From Lysobacteraceae bacterium (GTDB lineage Bacteria > Pseudomonadota > Gammaproteobacteria > Xanthomonadales > Rhodanobacteraceae): a stretch of 64,000 bases of DNA. Below are positions 1-8,425 of this stretch, in pieces (positions within the stretch are counted from its first letter, which is position 1; each line of letters begins with the position of its first letter). The translations under genes were made by a program, and so were the position numbers. The stretch spans positions 248,001 through 312,000 of the forward strand of contig SEHB01000003.1 in the NCBI GenBank assembly GCA_004143945.1. The letters are read 5' to 3'. The notes beneath the pieces are model-generated. The model saw only the letters and a program-made list of their open reading frames with translations. It had not been told where the DNA came from and ran no database searches.

Positions 1-381
1 CGGGTTGTGGCTGCGGATCGTGAAGTGATCCTCGTCCAGGCGCAGGATCTCGGTCGGATACGCGATGCCTTCCTCGATCATCACGAACGCACCGTCCTGC
101 AGGGACCAGCGGCCGATGCCGGGCGGCGATCCCGCGACGTCGATGCGCAGGCCGCCATCGGCCGCGAACCGGTAGCGCGTGCCGACGGCCACCGCGCTCG
201 ACGACACCACGCGCCAGTCGACGTCGACGAAGCGCGCGCGCGGTGCGGCGACGCCCGCGGGCCGCGCGCGCGCATCCACCGGGTCAGCCGCGGGCGGCGC
301 GGAGCACGCGGCGCAGCTCGAGACCAGCAGCGCGACGAGGCACGGGCGGCCTCGAGACGATCGGCGTGGCAGTCCATTCAT
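1..381 (-). CDS. Putative lipoprotein, partial (runs off the left edge)
   Basis: A frame opens with ATG at 381, preceded by GGAG eight to nine bases upstream, and stays open to the window edge (127 codons visible). The N-terminus has basic residues, a hydrophobic stretch (LVALLVSS) and cysteines that could serve as a lipobox (VSSC or CAAC), so it is probably an outer-membrane or periplasmic lipoprotein. The visible body (VGTRYRFAADGGLRIDV, then GRWSLQDG) resembles small beta-barrel META or lipocalin-like domains, but I cannot assign a family. The C-terminus is missing. A competing frame starting at 377 lacks a coherent signal peptide and was rejected. Confidence 0.6.
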   Translation of the reverse strand, partial: MNGLPRRSSRGRPCLVALLVSSCAACSAPPAADPVDARARPAGVAAPRARFVDVDWRVVSSSAVAVGTRYRFAADGGLRIDVAGSPPGIGRWSLQDGAFVMIEEGIAYPTEILRLDEDHFTIRSHNP

Positions 382-474
382 CGAAGGTCTCCGTGCAGCT
401 CCGGCTGCGCGCGACATGATCGGACGCCGAACCCGCCCCGTCCAGCCGCGCAGGGCGCCGCCGTGAACGCGCGT

Positions 475-1077
475 TCAGGCCGCGAGCACGTCGCGCACGC
501 GTGCATGCAGGACCGGCAGCACCTCGGCCGCGAACCATGCGTGGCGCTGGAACCACGCGGTGTTGCGCGGCGACGGATGCGGCAGCGGCAGGAACGCCGG
601 CGCGTAGTCGCGCCATGCCGCCACCGTGCGCGTGAGGCTCGGATGCGCACGCGCGCCGAGCATCGCGCGCTGCGCATGCCAGCCGACCAGCAGCGTCAGT
701 CGGATCTGCGGCAGGGCCGCGAGCAGGCGTGCGTGCCAGAGCGGGGCGCATTCGCGCCGCGGTGGCAGGTCGCCTCCGCGGCCGCGCCCCGGATAGCAGA
801 AGCCGATCGGCATGATCGCGACGCGCGAGGCGTCGTGGAACACGCGCTCCTCGAGTCCGAGCCAGTCGCGCAGGCGCTCGCCGCTCGCATCGCTCCACGG
901 GACTCCGCTCGCATGCACCTTCGAGCCCGGCGCCTGGCCGATGATCAGCAACCGCGCACTGGCCGCGGCCTGCACGACCGGACGCGCGCCGAGCGGCAAC
1001 ACGGCATCGCAGGCACGGCAGGCGCGGATCGAGGCGAGCAGCGCATGCAGCGGTTCGCGCATCGGCACCGGATCCAT
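475..1077 (-). CDS. Uracil-DNA glycosylase family protein
   Basis: This 200-residue protein belongs to the uracil-DNA glycosylase superfamily (COG1573-like), which removes uracil or other damaged bases from DNA in base-excision repair. Visible signatures are the phosphate/uracil-binding loop LLIIGQAPGSKVHASGVPWS and the C-terminal LPHPSPRNTAW, which matches the HPS-type motif of the superfamily. Two paired cysteines near the N-terminus (ACRAC) are too few for the usual four-cysteine Fe-S cluster of family 4/5 enzymes, so I call only the superfamily. It stands alone, 33 bases after the gene ending at 1111 on the other side. Confidence 0.88.
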   Translation of the reverse strand: MDPVPMREPLHALLASIRACRACDAVLPLGARPVVQAAASARLLIIGQAPGSKVHASGVPWSDASGERLRDWLGLEERVFHDASRVAIMPIGFCYPGRGRGGDLPPRRECAPLWHARLLAALPQIRLTLLVGWHAQRAMLGARAHPSLTRTVAAWRDYAPAFLPLPHPSPRNTAWFQRHAWFAAEVLPVLHARVRDVLAA

Positions 1078-1110
1078 CCCGCGATTGGTCGCGTCGCGCG
1101 CGGAATCGTT

Positions 1111-1929
1111 TCACTCGTCGTCGGGCACCGAAACCTTGCCGCGCACGTCGCGATGGGTGACGTCGCCGGAGCCGCTCGAACGCACGGCGAGGGCGCCGCC
1201 GATGTCGACGGCTTCGACGTCGCCCGAACCGATCGCGCCGACCAGCACGTTGCCGGTCACGCGCTGCAGCGATACGTCGCCCGAGCCGACGCTGCCGATG
1301 TCGACATGGCCGCCCACATCGGCAAACCTGAGGTCGCCCGAGCCCGAGCGTGCGACCTTGACGTCGCCGCGCACGTCAGCGAGTTTGATGTCGCCCGAAG
1401 CGGTGCTGCGGATTTCGACGCTGCCCGACCCGCGCCCGTGCACGTCGCCGGAGCTCGTGCGCACGCCGATCGAACCCGCGATCGCATCGGCGACGAGGTC
1501 GCCCGAGGTCGTTTCGAAGTCGAGTGCCGCGACCTTGCGCACCTTTGCATCGCCCGAACTGCCGCGGATGCCGACCACCATGCGTTCGGGAACGCGCAGC
1601 GTGAAGTCGATGTAGGCGTAGCTCGATCCGAACAGGCGGAACTCCGAGGGGCGTGCGCGCGAGGTGATCGCGAAGTCCTTGCCGGTTCGCTGCTGGTCGA
1701 CGATGAGGTCGGGGAGGCGGTCCTCGCTGGAGGCGCAGGCCTTCGCACGCACCTCGATGCGTTCGAGTCCGGCGACGCCCTCGATATCGATGTCGTCGGA
1801 CTCGAGCGCGAGCACCAGGGTCTGGATCCCAGCCGCGTCGACGTCGAAATCGCGAGGCGCGCTGAACGCGCAGGGCTCCGCGAACGCGATCGCGGGCATC
1901 AGGGCGAACAGGCAGGTCAGTCGGCGCAT
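1111..1929 (-). CDS. Secreted DUF4097/DUF2807-like beta-repeat protein
   Basis: A 272-residue protein starts at ATG 1929 with a signal peptide ending near AFAEPC. From about residue 120 onward it is built of short repeats of the form (T/G)SGD(V/I/L)xxxxVxGxVxVx, about nine to ten SGD units, which is typical of putative-adhesin DUF4097/DUF2807 (GIN) domains folded as a single-stranded beta-helix. It is expected in the periplasm or outside the cell. The molecular role of such domains is not established; adhesion is only a family-name inference. The frame stays open far upstream of 1929, but the signal peptide fixes the start. Confidence 0.8.
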   Translation of the reverse strand: MRRLTCLFALMPAIAFAEPCAFSAPRDFDVDAAGIQTLVLALESDDIDIEGVAGLERIEVRAKACASSEDRLPDLIVDQQRTGKDFAITSRARPSEFRLFGSSYAYIDFTLRVPERMVVGIRGSSGDAKVRKVAALDFETTSGDLVADAIAGSIGVRTSSGDVHGRGSGSVEIRSTASGDIKLADVRGDVKVARSGSGDLRFADVGGHVDIGSVGSGDVSLQRVTGNVLVGAIGSGDVEAVDIGGALAVRSSGSGDVTHRDVRGKVSVPDDE

Positions 1930-2012
1930 GGCGTCACTCCGCACGGGAACATGATCGATCGGATGCGCGAGCGTAGCGCAGGGTTGAAACGCGCGCGCGG
2001 CGCCGCGGCCGC

Positions 2013-3410
2013 TCAGGCCGGATCGAAGCCGTTTACGAAGATCGCGTCGCCGCGACGCTCGTACGCGCCGGCGTCGAAGCCCGCGCCCTGCGGCCGCGGC
2101 ACGCGGTCGGCATCGAGCGGTGGCGCCGATTCGGCGCTGCCCGCGTCGACCGCGGCCGCGCCGTCGCGCAGGTGCAGGTCGAACGGCGCATCGACGAACA
2201 GGCTCGCGGCATCGTCGGCGTCGAGGTTGTGGTCGGCGGTGATCTCGATGCCGTCGAGCGCATGGTCGGTCGCGAGGTTGTTGCGCACGAGCACGCGCTC
2301 GCTCGGCCGCCCGTCCTTGTGGTCGTGCACCATGATCCAGGGCGGACCCGGCTGGCCGCCCGCGAGGTCGATCACGGTGTTGTTGGCGATGCGCGAATCG
2401 CGCATGCCGTAGAAGCTGATGCCGTGCCAATGGTCGGTCACGACGACGTTGTTCTCGACGACCCACCCGTCGAAGAAGCCATCGAAGCAGCCGATGCCCT
2501 GCATCGAGCTGCGCAGCGGATTGGACGGATCGGTCGCGTTGACGAACACGTTGCCGCGCAGCACCACGCCGGTGACCGCGCCGGTGCCGACGCCGTCGGG
2601 CCCGTACGACCAGCTCTGGAAGCCGTCGTCGTGGTTCTCGTCGAAGTCGTCGCCGATGAGGTTGTTCTGCACGCGGTTGTACTCGAACACGCCGCGGTCG
2701 CCGAGGCCGCGCATGCCGTCGGCGGAGAAGCCGTCGACGAGGTTGCGCAGGATGCGCGCATCCACCCCCGACACCGCGATGCCGAACCGCACGTTGCGGA
2801 TGCGGCTGTCGCGCAGCGTGACGCGCGCCGCGTCGATGTCGACGCCGCTCGACGCGAGCTCGACCCATTCGGCCGGACCCCAACCCGAGGCGTCGTCGAT
2901 CGAGTGGATATCGAGTTGGGCGAGCTCGATGTCGTACGCGGGACCGGACCAGCCGTGATCGGCCACCTCGACGATCGTGACCTGCTCGTTGGTCGCGCCG
3001 AACGACGGGCTGATCTCGAGCCCGCTGATGCGCCAGTTCTGCGCGGAACGCACGCGCAGGCTGCGCAGGCGCGCCGTTTCGCCGGGCGCGGCCGCGATCG
3101 TGATCGGCGCCGCGTTGTACAGGTGCTCGATCGCGACGTCGCCGTGGTAGCCGGCGTGCAGCAACAGCGTGTCGCCCGCGTGCACGGGCGCGCCGGCGTT
3201 GACCGGCACCAGCACCATGCCGTCCTCGTACGGGTATCCGGGCCAGTCGCGGCTCTCGACGAGGCCGGCCTCGAACACGGCCTGCAACGATTGCCACGGC
3301 TGCGCCGCGCTGCCGTCGCCGCCCGCACTGCCGTTGACGGGATCGACGTGGAAGGTGGTCGCGCCGAGCGGCGTCGCCCCGATGAGGAACAGCAGCAAGG
3401 CGCAACGCAT
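2013..3410 (-). CDS. Secreted right-handed beta-helix protein with C-terminal GF tag
   Basis: A 465-residue protein starts at ATG 3410 with a short signal peptide (MRCALLLFLIGATPLGA) followed by FHVDPVNGSAGGDGSAAQPW, the usual opening of parallel beta-helix proteins of the pectate-lyase or Disaggr-repeat type. Repeated segments such as VTLRDSRIRNV, VVLRGNVFVN and RVLVRNNLA are helix rungs, and the end has the typical VDAGS...DAGAYERRG. The last nine residues, AIFVNGFDP then A, carry the short tag seen in other secreted proteins here. Carbohydrate binding or cleavage is plausible, but no catalytic residues could be assigned. Confidence 0.85.
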   Translation of the reverse strand: MRCALLLFLIGATPLGATTFHVDPVNGSAGGDGSAAQPWQSLQAVFEAGLVESRDWPGYPYEDGMVLVPVNAGAPVHAGDTLLLHAGYHGDVAIEHLYNAAPITIAAAPGETARLRSLRVRSAQNWRISGLEISPSFGATNEQVTIVEVADHGWSGPAYDIELAQLDIHSIDDASGWGPAEWVELASSGVDIDAARVTLRDSRIRNVRFGIAVSGVDARILRNLVDGFSADGMRGLGDRGVFEYNRVQNNLIGDDFDENHDDGFQSWSYGPDGVGTGAVTGVVLRGNVFVNATDPSNPLRSSMQGIGCFDGFFDGWVVENNVVVTDHWHGISFYGMRDSRIANNTVIDLAGGQPGPPWIMVHDHKDGRPSERVLVRNNLATDHALDGIEITADHNLDADDAASLFVDAPFDLHLRDGAAAVDAGSAESAPPLDADRVPRPQGAGFDAGAYERRGDAIFVNGFDPA

Positions 3411-3515
3411 GGCCGGTCCCGGCTTCGAAGGATCCCGATTGCACCACTGCGGATAGGCCACGACCGTGACGCGTTCCCGATCCCGGCGAGCGCACCGGGC
3501 GGGCCGCTGACTTGC

Positions 3516-3601
3516 AGGCTGGGCGCGCGCAGCGCGGCCGGCGCTGCTCGCATGGTCGCGGGTCGGTACGACGCCGGCCGGCCTGCGGCCGTCCAGCCTG
3601 C
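3516..3601. repeat. Two copies of the AGGCTGGACG / GCCGGCCGGCG palindromic repeat
   Basis: Upstream of the beta-helix gene lie two inverted copies of an intergenic element: AGGCTGGGCGCGCGCAGCGC (from 3516) and GCCGGCCGGCCTGCGGCCGT leading into CCAGCCTGCG (to 3601). Related copies occur at 13407 and three times at 20270-20440, and a degenerate copy at 6867. It is a short high-GC palindromic repeat confined to intergenic DNA. Confidence 0.6.
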
Positions 3602-3630
3602 GAATGCCGTCGCGCACGACGTGGCGCTGT

Positions 3631-4263
3631 TCAGTCGCGCATGCCCTCACGATGCCAACGCAGCACCGCATCGGGCAGCACCGACTCGAGCGGCAGATCG
3701 AGCGCGGCGCAGGCATCGAGCGCGTCGCGCAGCGCGCGCGCGGGCCGGCCGGACCCGCCGGGTGCGTCGACCGCGTTGAAGCGTTCGTATTCGGCCTGCT
3801 CGAGCATCGCGAGCGACCAGTCGTGCAGGCGGTCGAGCCGCGCGCCGAGCTCCGCGCGCAACCAGCCGCGCAGTGGCGCGTGCAGCTCGAGCCCACCGTC
3901 GGCACACAGCGCACGCACGTGCGCGAGCGCGTCGTCGTGCACGCCCGCGTGCCATTCGGTATGGCCGGCCGCGGACTTCGGCACCACGAACGGCGCGATC
4001 GCGCGCTGCGCCGCATGGCGCACGAGCAGCGCGCGTTCGAGCCGCCGCGCGTCGGCCACGCGCTCGAGCTCGACCAGCGCGCCCGCGTCGAGGTCGAAGT
4101 AGTCGAACCAGCGCGCATGCAGGGTCTGGAACCGCTGCAGCGGCGTGCTCGAGTAGCCGATCTTCACGAGGTCGGACTCGCGGCACGGCAGCAGGTAGAC
4201 GAAGCTGCGGCCGCTGCCGCGGCTGCTCGTGCGCGGCTCGGGGAATGCACTGGGCGAGGGCAT
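3631..4263 (-). CDS. GIY-YIG nuclease family protein
   Basis: A 210-residue protein whose first third contains FVYLLPCRESDLVKIGYSS, matching the GIY-YIG fold (a Y-L-L strand, then KIGYS) as found in the T5orf172/Mug113 subgroup. It is followed by a conserved region with many charged residues (LERALLVRHAAQRAI, FVVPKSAAGHTEWHAG). The family contains nicking or homing-type nucleases and DNA-processing proteins. No dedicated DNA-binding domain is visible, and the function in this organism is unknown. The start at 4263 is the ATG closest to the domain; the next upstream region is a simple repeat. Confidence 0.7.
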   Translation of the reverse strand: MPSPSAFPEPRTSSRGSGRSFVYLLPCRESDLVKIGYSSTPLQRFQTLHARWFDYFDLDAGALVELERVADARRLERALLVRHAAQRAIAPFVVPKSAAGHTEWHAGVHDDALAHVRALCADGGLELHAPLRGWLRAELGARLDRLHDWSLAMLEQAEYERFNAVDAPGGSGRPARALRDALDACAALDLPLESVLPDAVLRWHREGMRD

Positions 4264-4291
4264 CGGTCGGCGGCTTCGGTGGTCCCGCGAT

Positions 4292-4330
4292 TGTGCGCGC
4301 ACGCGCGCGCACGCGCACGCGCACGCGCAT
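4292..4330. repeat. Alternating purine-pyrimidine GCGCAC simple repeat
   Basis: About 39 bases of GCGC/GCAC units lie between the divergent GIY-YIG and FAD-oxidoreductase genes. The tract is a potential Z-DNA-forming or slippage-prone segment in their shared upstream region. No function can be read from it. Confidence 0.7.
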
Positions 4331-4389
4331 TCATGTCCGCGCAAGCCGGCTGCGGCGACGATGCGCGCACTCCGGGCAGGCGGCAGTGC

Positions 4390-5598
4390 ATGGACCTCAA
4401 GAGTGGATACCCCTGGTGGGTGGTCAGGAACGGGCTGCTCGGCGACTACGGCGCGCTCGCCGAAGACCTCGACTGCGACGTGCTCGTGATCGGCGCCGGC
4501 ATCACCGGCGCGCTGATCGCGGACGAGCTCGCGCGCGCGGGCCTGCGCACCTGCGTGGTCGACCGCCGCGACGCGGGCTGGGGCAGCACCGCGGCGAGCA
4601 CCGCGCTGCTGCAGTACGAGATCGACGTGGAGCTTCGCGCGCTCGCGCGCGAACGCGGGCTGCGCGATGCGCTGCTCGCGTACCGCGCGTGCGCCGATGC
4701 GGTGCGCGCGCTGACCCGGCTCGCGCGCACGCTCGGGCGCACCGGCGTGATGCCGGTGCGCAGCCTCTACCTCGCGAGCCGCGGCTTCCACCGCACGCGC
4801 CTGCGGCACGAGGCGGCGCTGCGACAGGCGCACGGTTTCAAGGTCGAAGTGCTCGAAGCCGAGCCACTGCGTACGCGATTCGACCTCGATGCACCGCTCG
4901 CGCTGCTCACCGCGCCCGCCGCGGTGGTCGACCCCTACCGCTTCGCGCATCGCCTGCTCGCACGCGTGCGCCGCCACGGCGGTCGCGTGCACGATCGCAC
5001 CGGCGTCGCCGGGTTCCGCGTGCGACGCGGCGGCGTCGACGCGGACCTCGAGAATGGCGCGCGCGTGCGCTGCCGCCACCTCGTGGTCGCGGCCGGGTAC
5101 GAAGGCCAGCGTCACCTCGACCAGCGCGTCGCGCGCAACCGCAGCAGCTACGCGTTCATCACCGACCCGCTGCCGGCCGGCCAGGGACTGCTGCGCGATT
5201 GCGTGGTATGGGAATCGGCGCGGCCCTATCTCTACGCGCGCGGCACGCCCGACGGGCGCGTGCTGTTCGGCGGCGAAGACGACCGCATCGACATCCCCGC
5301 GCGACGCGACGCGCGCCTCGCGGGCAAGACCGCGCGCCTGCGCGCGAAGGCGCGCAAGCTGCTGCCCGCGCTCGACATCGAGCCCGCGTTCGCATGGGCC
5401 GGCACGTTCGCCGAGACCGTCGACGGGCTGCCGTTCTTCGGCGCGCACGAGCAATACGGCCCCCGCGTGTTGTTCGCGATGGCCTACGGCGGCAACGGCA
5501 TCACCTACAGCCAGATCGGCGCCGGCCTGCTGCTCGACACGATCCGCGGACGACGCCATCCCTGCGCACGGCTGTTCTCGTTCGACCGCCTGAAGTGA
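4390..5598 (+). CDS. FAD-dependent oxidoreductase (DAO family)
   Basis: A 402-residue flavoprotein with the ADP-binding Rossmann motif DVLVIGAGITGALIADELA at about residues 29-47, a dinucleotide-binding acidic end (VVDRRDAGWGST), and the C-terminal FAD contact YGGNGITYSQIGA. It belongs to the D-amino-acid-oxidase/GlpO-like fold (PF01266). The WGSTAAST segment is typical of FAD-binding oxidases acting on amines or amino acids. The substrate cannot be predicted. The start at 4390 gives an N-terminal extension (MDLKSGYPWWVVRNG) common in this subgroup. It is divergent from the GIY-YIG gene and convergent with ackA. Confidence 0.88.
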   Translation: MDLKSGYPWWVVRNGLLGDYGALAEDLDCDVLVIGAGITGALIADELARAGLRTCVVDRRDAGWGSTAASTALLQYEIDVELRALARERGLRDALLAYRACADAVRALTRLARTLGRTGVMPVRSLYLASRGFHRTRLRHEAALRQAHGFKVEVLEAEPLRTRFDLDAPLALLTAPAAVVDPYRFAHRLLARVRRHGGRVHDRTGVAGFRVRRGGVDADLENGARVRCRHLVVAAGYEGQRHLDQRVARNRSSYAFITDPLPAGQGLLRDCVVWESARPYLYARGTPDGRVLFGGEDDRIDIPARRDARLAGKTARLRAKARKLLPALDIEPAFAWAGTFAETVDGLPFFGAHEQYGPRVLFAMAYGGNGITYSQIGAGLLLDTIRGRRHPCARLFSFDRLK

Positions 5599-5611
5599 GG
5601 CGCGCCGCGCC

Positions 5612-6826
5612 TCAGCGCGCGAGCAGGTCGAGCGCGTCGCGCGCCGCGACCCATTCCTCGTTGGTGCGCTCGACCGCGATCACGAGCCCGGAATCCGCGC
5701 GCGAGATCACCGCCTCGTGGCGTGCGTTCGCCTCCTCGTCGAGGCGCGCGTCGAGGAAGCCGAGGTCGGCGCAGACGCGGCGCCGGATCTCGGCGTTATG
5801 TTCGCCGATGCCGGCGGTGAACGCGAGCAGGTCGAGTCCGCCGAGCACCGCGGCGAGCGCGCCGATCTCGCGCACGATGCGACGCACGTAGAGCGCGAGC
5901 GCGGCGCGCACGCGCTCGTCCCCGGCTTCCAGCGGCAGCAGCGCGCGCGGATCGGACGAGACGCCCGACACGCCGAGCAGCCCGGACCGGTGGTACAGCA
6001 GTTCGCCGACCTGCTCGAGCGTGAGTCCCTGCACCTGCATCAGGTGGAGCACGACGCCGGGGTCGAGCGCGCCACAGCGCGTGCCCATCATGAGGCCATC
6101 GAGCGAGGAGAAGCCCATCGTGGTCGCGACCGAGCGCAGCGACTGCATCGCGCAGAGGCTTGCGCCGCTGCCGAGGTGCGCGACGATCGTGCGCCCGCGC
6201 GCGCGCTCACCGTGGCGCTCCGCGAGCGCGTGCGCCATGTATTCGTAGGACAGGCCATGGAAGCCGTAACGGCGCACGCCCTGCTCCCACGCGTCGTACG
6301 GCAACGCGAGCATGCGTTCGACATCGGGCATCGTGTGGTGGAATGCGGTGTCGAAGCACGCGACCTGCGGGATCGCGGGCACCGATGCATGCAGTTCGGT
6401 GATCGCCTCGAGCGCGAACGGCTGGTGCAGCGGCGCGAGCGGGATGTACGAGCGCAGGTCCGCGAGCACCGCATCGTCGATGCGCACCGGCGCGAAGTAG
6501 CGGCTGCCGCCGTGCACGACGCGGTGCGCGACCGCGACGATGCGCCGTCCCGCGAGACGCGCACGCACGCGTTCGCGGATGTGCGCGAGCGCGGCGCGGT
6601 AGGGCGCCTGCGGATCCAGCACGAGCGGACCCGGGTCGACGCCGGTTTCGCCGAAGGTCGGCTGCGCGCCGGTGATGCCGTCGACCTTGCCGTTCCACTC
6701 GGCCTGGCGCGGCAGCGGCGACGCGGCCGCGTCGAACAGCGCGAACTTGATGCTCGAGGAGCCGCAGTTGAGGACCAGCACGAGGCCTTCGCGCACGGTG
6801 GAACCTGGTTCGGGGAACGGCGTCAT
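5612..6826 (-). CDS. ackA: Acetate kinase
   Basis: A 404-residue enzyme that interconverts acetate plus ATP and acetyl phosphate plus ADP in overflow and fermentative metabolism. It shows the acetokinase signatures VLNCGSSSIKFALFD near the N-terminus, VAHRVVHGG in the first third, FDTAFHHTMP, and FTAGIGEHNAEIRRR near the C-terminus; its length is normal for AckA. No phosphotransacetylase gene lies next to it, which is unusual because ackA and pta are often paired. Its 3' end lies 13 bases from the convergent FAD oxidoreductase. Confidence 0.97.
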   Translation of the reverse strand: MTPFPEPGSTVREGLVLVLNCGSSSIKFALFDAAASPLPRQAEWNGKVDGITGAQPTFGETGVDPGPLVLDPQAPYRAALAHIRERVRARLAGRRIVAVAHRVVHGGSRYFAPVRIDDAVLADLRSYIPLAPLHQPFALEAITELHASVPAIPQVACFDTAFHHTMPDVERMLALPYDAWEQGVRRYGFHGLSYEYMAHALAERHGERARGRTIVAHLGSGASLCAMQSLRSVATTMGFSSLDGLMMGTRCGALDPGVVLHLMQVQGLTLEQVGELLYHRSGLLGVSGVSSDPRALLPLEAGDERVRAALALYVRRIVREIGALAAVLGGLDLLAFTAGIGEHNAEIRRRVCADLGFLDARLDEEANARHEAVISRADSGLVIAVERTNEEWVAARDALDLLAR

Positions 6827-6896
6827 CGCGCCGAGCGTAGCAGGAGCACCGCGCGGGTGCGGCGCGCGCGAGCCGGCCGCGCTGCGCGCGTGCGGC

Positions 6897-8294
6897 CTAC
6901 GGCGGGTCGGAATCGAACAGCTTGCCCGGATTGAGGATTCCGCCCGGGTCGAGCACGCGCTTGATGCCGCGCATCAAAGCGATCTCGGCCGCGCTGCGCG
7001 TGCCCTCGAGGTGCGGCTTCTTGACCAGGCCGATGCCGTGTTCGGCCGAGATGCTGCCGCCGACCTCGGTCAACGCGGCCGACAGCGCATCGGTGACGTC
7101 CTCGCAGCGCGCGAGGAACACCTCTTCGGACACCGATGCGGGCTTGAGCACGCTGATGTGCAGGTTGCCGTCCCCGAGGTGGCCGAACCAGACCACGTCG
7201 AAACCCGCGTAGCCCTCGGCGAAGATCGCCTGCATCGATTGCATGAAGCGCGGGATCGCGCCGATGCGCATCGAGATGTCGTTCTTGTAGGGACGATGCG
7301 GCGCGAGGCTTTCGGTGATGCCTTCGCGCAGGCGCCAGAGCGCGGCGGCCTGCGCCTCGCTGCGGCTGATCACGCCGTCCTCGACCCACCCTTCGCCCGC
7401 GCAGTGCTCGAACAACGCAAGCGCCGCGTCGCGCTGCGCGTCGTTGGCCGCATCGAACTCGGCCAGCACGTAGTACGGCGAGGTGCCTTCGAACGGTCGC
7501 TGCGCGCCGTGGCGCAGCACATGCTCGAGCGCGCGAACGGTGAAGAACTCGAACGCGGACAGGCGAAGCCGGCTGCGGCAGGCGTCGAACACCCGCATCA
7601 GCGCCTCCATGTGCGGCAATGCGAGCAGCATCACGCTGGACGGCGGCGCCGGATCGGCGAGTCGAACCGTGACCTCGACGACGATGCCGAGCGTGCCTTC
7701 CGAACCGATCGCGAGGTGGCGCAGATCATAGCCGCTCGCGTTCTTGACGAGGCCTCGGTTGAGATCGAGCAGGTCGCCGTTGCCGTCCACGAGCTTGATC
7801 CCGCCGATCCATTCGCGCGTGTTGCCATGACGGATCACGCGGATGCCGCCCGCGTTGGTCGCGACGTTGCCGCCGATCGTGCACGAGCCGCGCGACGCGA
7901 AGTCGACCGGGTATGCGAGGCCGCGTTCGACCGCCGCCTTCTGCAGGTTCTCGAGCACCAGGCCCGCCTGCACCGTCAGCGTGCGGTCGACCGGATCGAA
8001 GTCGAGCACGCGGTTCATGCGTTCGAGGCTCACGACGAGCTCGCCGCGCGCGGCGACCGCGCCGCCCGACAGCCCGGTGCGTCCGCCCGAGGGCACCAGG
8101 CCGATCGCGTGTTCGCGCGCCCAGCGCACGATCGACTGGACCTCGACGGTCGAATCGGGCAGCGCGATCGCGAGCGGCGCCGGGGTCCAGCGCCGCGTCC
8201 AGTCGCGCCCGTAGTGCTCGAGGTCGGCAGCATCGGTCTTCAACACCAGCTCCGGCAGGCGGCGGGCGAGATCGGCAAGGGCGGCGGCGTTCAT
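6897..8294 (-). CDS. FAD-linked D-2-hydroxyglutarate dehydrogenase-like oxidoreductase
   Basis: A 465-residue flavoenzyme of the GlcD/D-lactate/D-2-hydroxyglutarate dehydrogenase family. It has a PCMH-type FAD-binding half (LVPSGGRTGLSGGAVA, GNVATNAGGIRVIRHGNTRE, SEGTLGIVVEVTVRL) and a C-terminal catalytic half with FGHLGDGNLHISVLKP and the ending EHGIGLVKK...DPGGILNPGK. It is transcribed divergently from serA. In Pseudomonas, SerA makes D-2-hydroxyglutarate from 2-oxoglutarate and a D2HGDH recycles it, which pulls serine synthesis forward; this arrangement suggests the same coupling, which is inference. ATG 8294 was preferred to 8387, which would put the start almost on top of serA. Confidence 0.88.
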   Translation of the reverse strand: MNAAALADLARRLPELVLKTDAADLEHYGRDWTRRWTPAPLAIALPDSTVEVQSIVRWAREHAIGLVPSGGRTGLSGGAVAARGELVVSLERMNRVLDFDPVDRTLTVQAGLVLENLQKAAVERGLAYPVDFASRGSCTIGGNVATNAGGIRVIRHGNTREWIGGIKLVDGNGDLLDLNRGLVKNASGYDLRHLAIGSEGTLGIVVEVTVRLADPAPPSSVMLLALPHMEALMRVFDACRSRLRLSAFEFFTVRALEHVLRHGAQRPFEGTSPYYVLAEFDAANDAQRDAALALFEHCAGEGWVEDGVISRSEAQAAALWRLREGITESLAPHRPYKNDISMRIGAIPRFMQSMQAIFAEGYAGFDVVWFGHLGDGNLHISVLKPASVSEEVFLARCEDVTDALSAALTEVGGSISAEHGIGLVKKPHLEGTRSAAEIALMRGIKRVLDPGGILNPGKLFDSDPP

Positions 8295-8425
8295 CGGGGC
8301 GTGGATCGGAAACGGAGGCGCCAGCCTGCCAGCCACGCGCTCGGCGGTCCACTGCTGCGGCGCCGCATACAGCGGCCGTTCTGGCATAGTGGCCGACCCT
8401 TCGAAGGCCCGCCCCGTTGCCCGCC
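8295..8425. promoter_or_regulatory. Shared divergent promoter region of the D2HGDH-like gene and serA
   Basis: The 131 bases between the two divergent start codons must hold both promoters. I see no convincing sigma-70 hexamers or operator. Their joint placement suggests co-regulation. Confidence 0.4.

Noticed and set aside
475-1077. Four-cysteine Fe-S family 4 uracil-DNA glycosylase
   Set aside because: The cysteine set needed for the cluster is incomplete, so only the superfamily is claimed.
7-2412. An 801-codon plus-strand open frame opposite the first genes
   Set aside because: Shadow of the glycosylase and beta-repeat genes; no signal, domain or ribosome-binding site.
4292-4330. GCGCAC tract as a regulator binding site
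   Set aside because: It is a simple alternating repeat with no dyad or known operator; only its presence can be reported.
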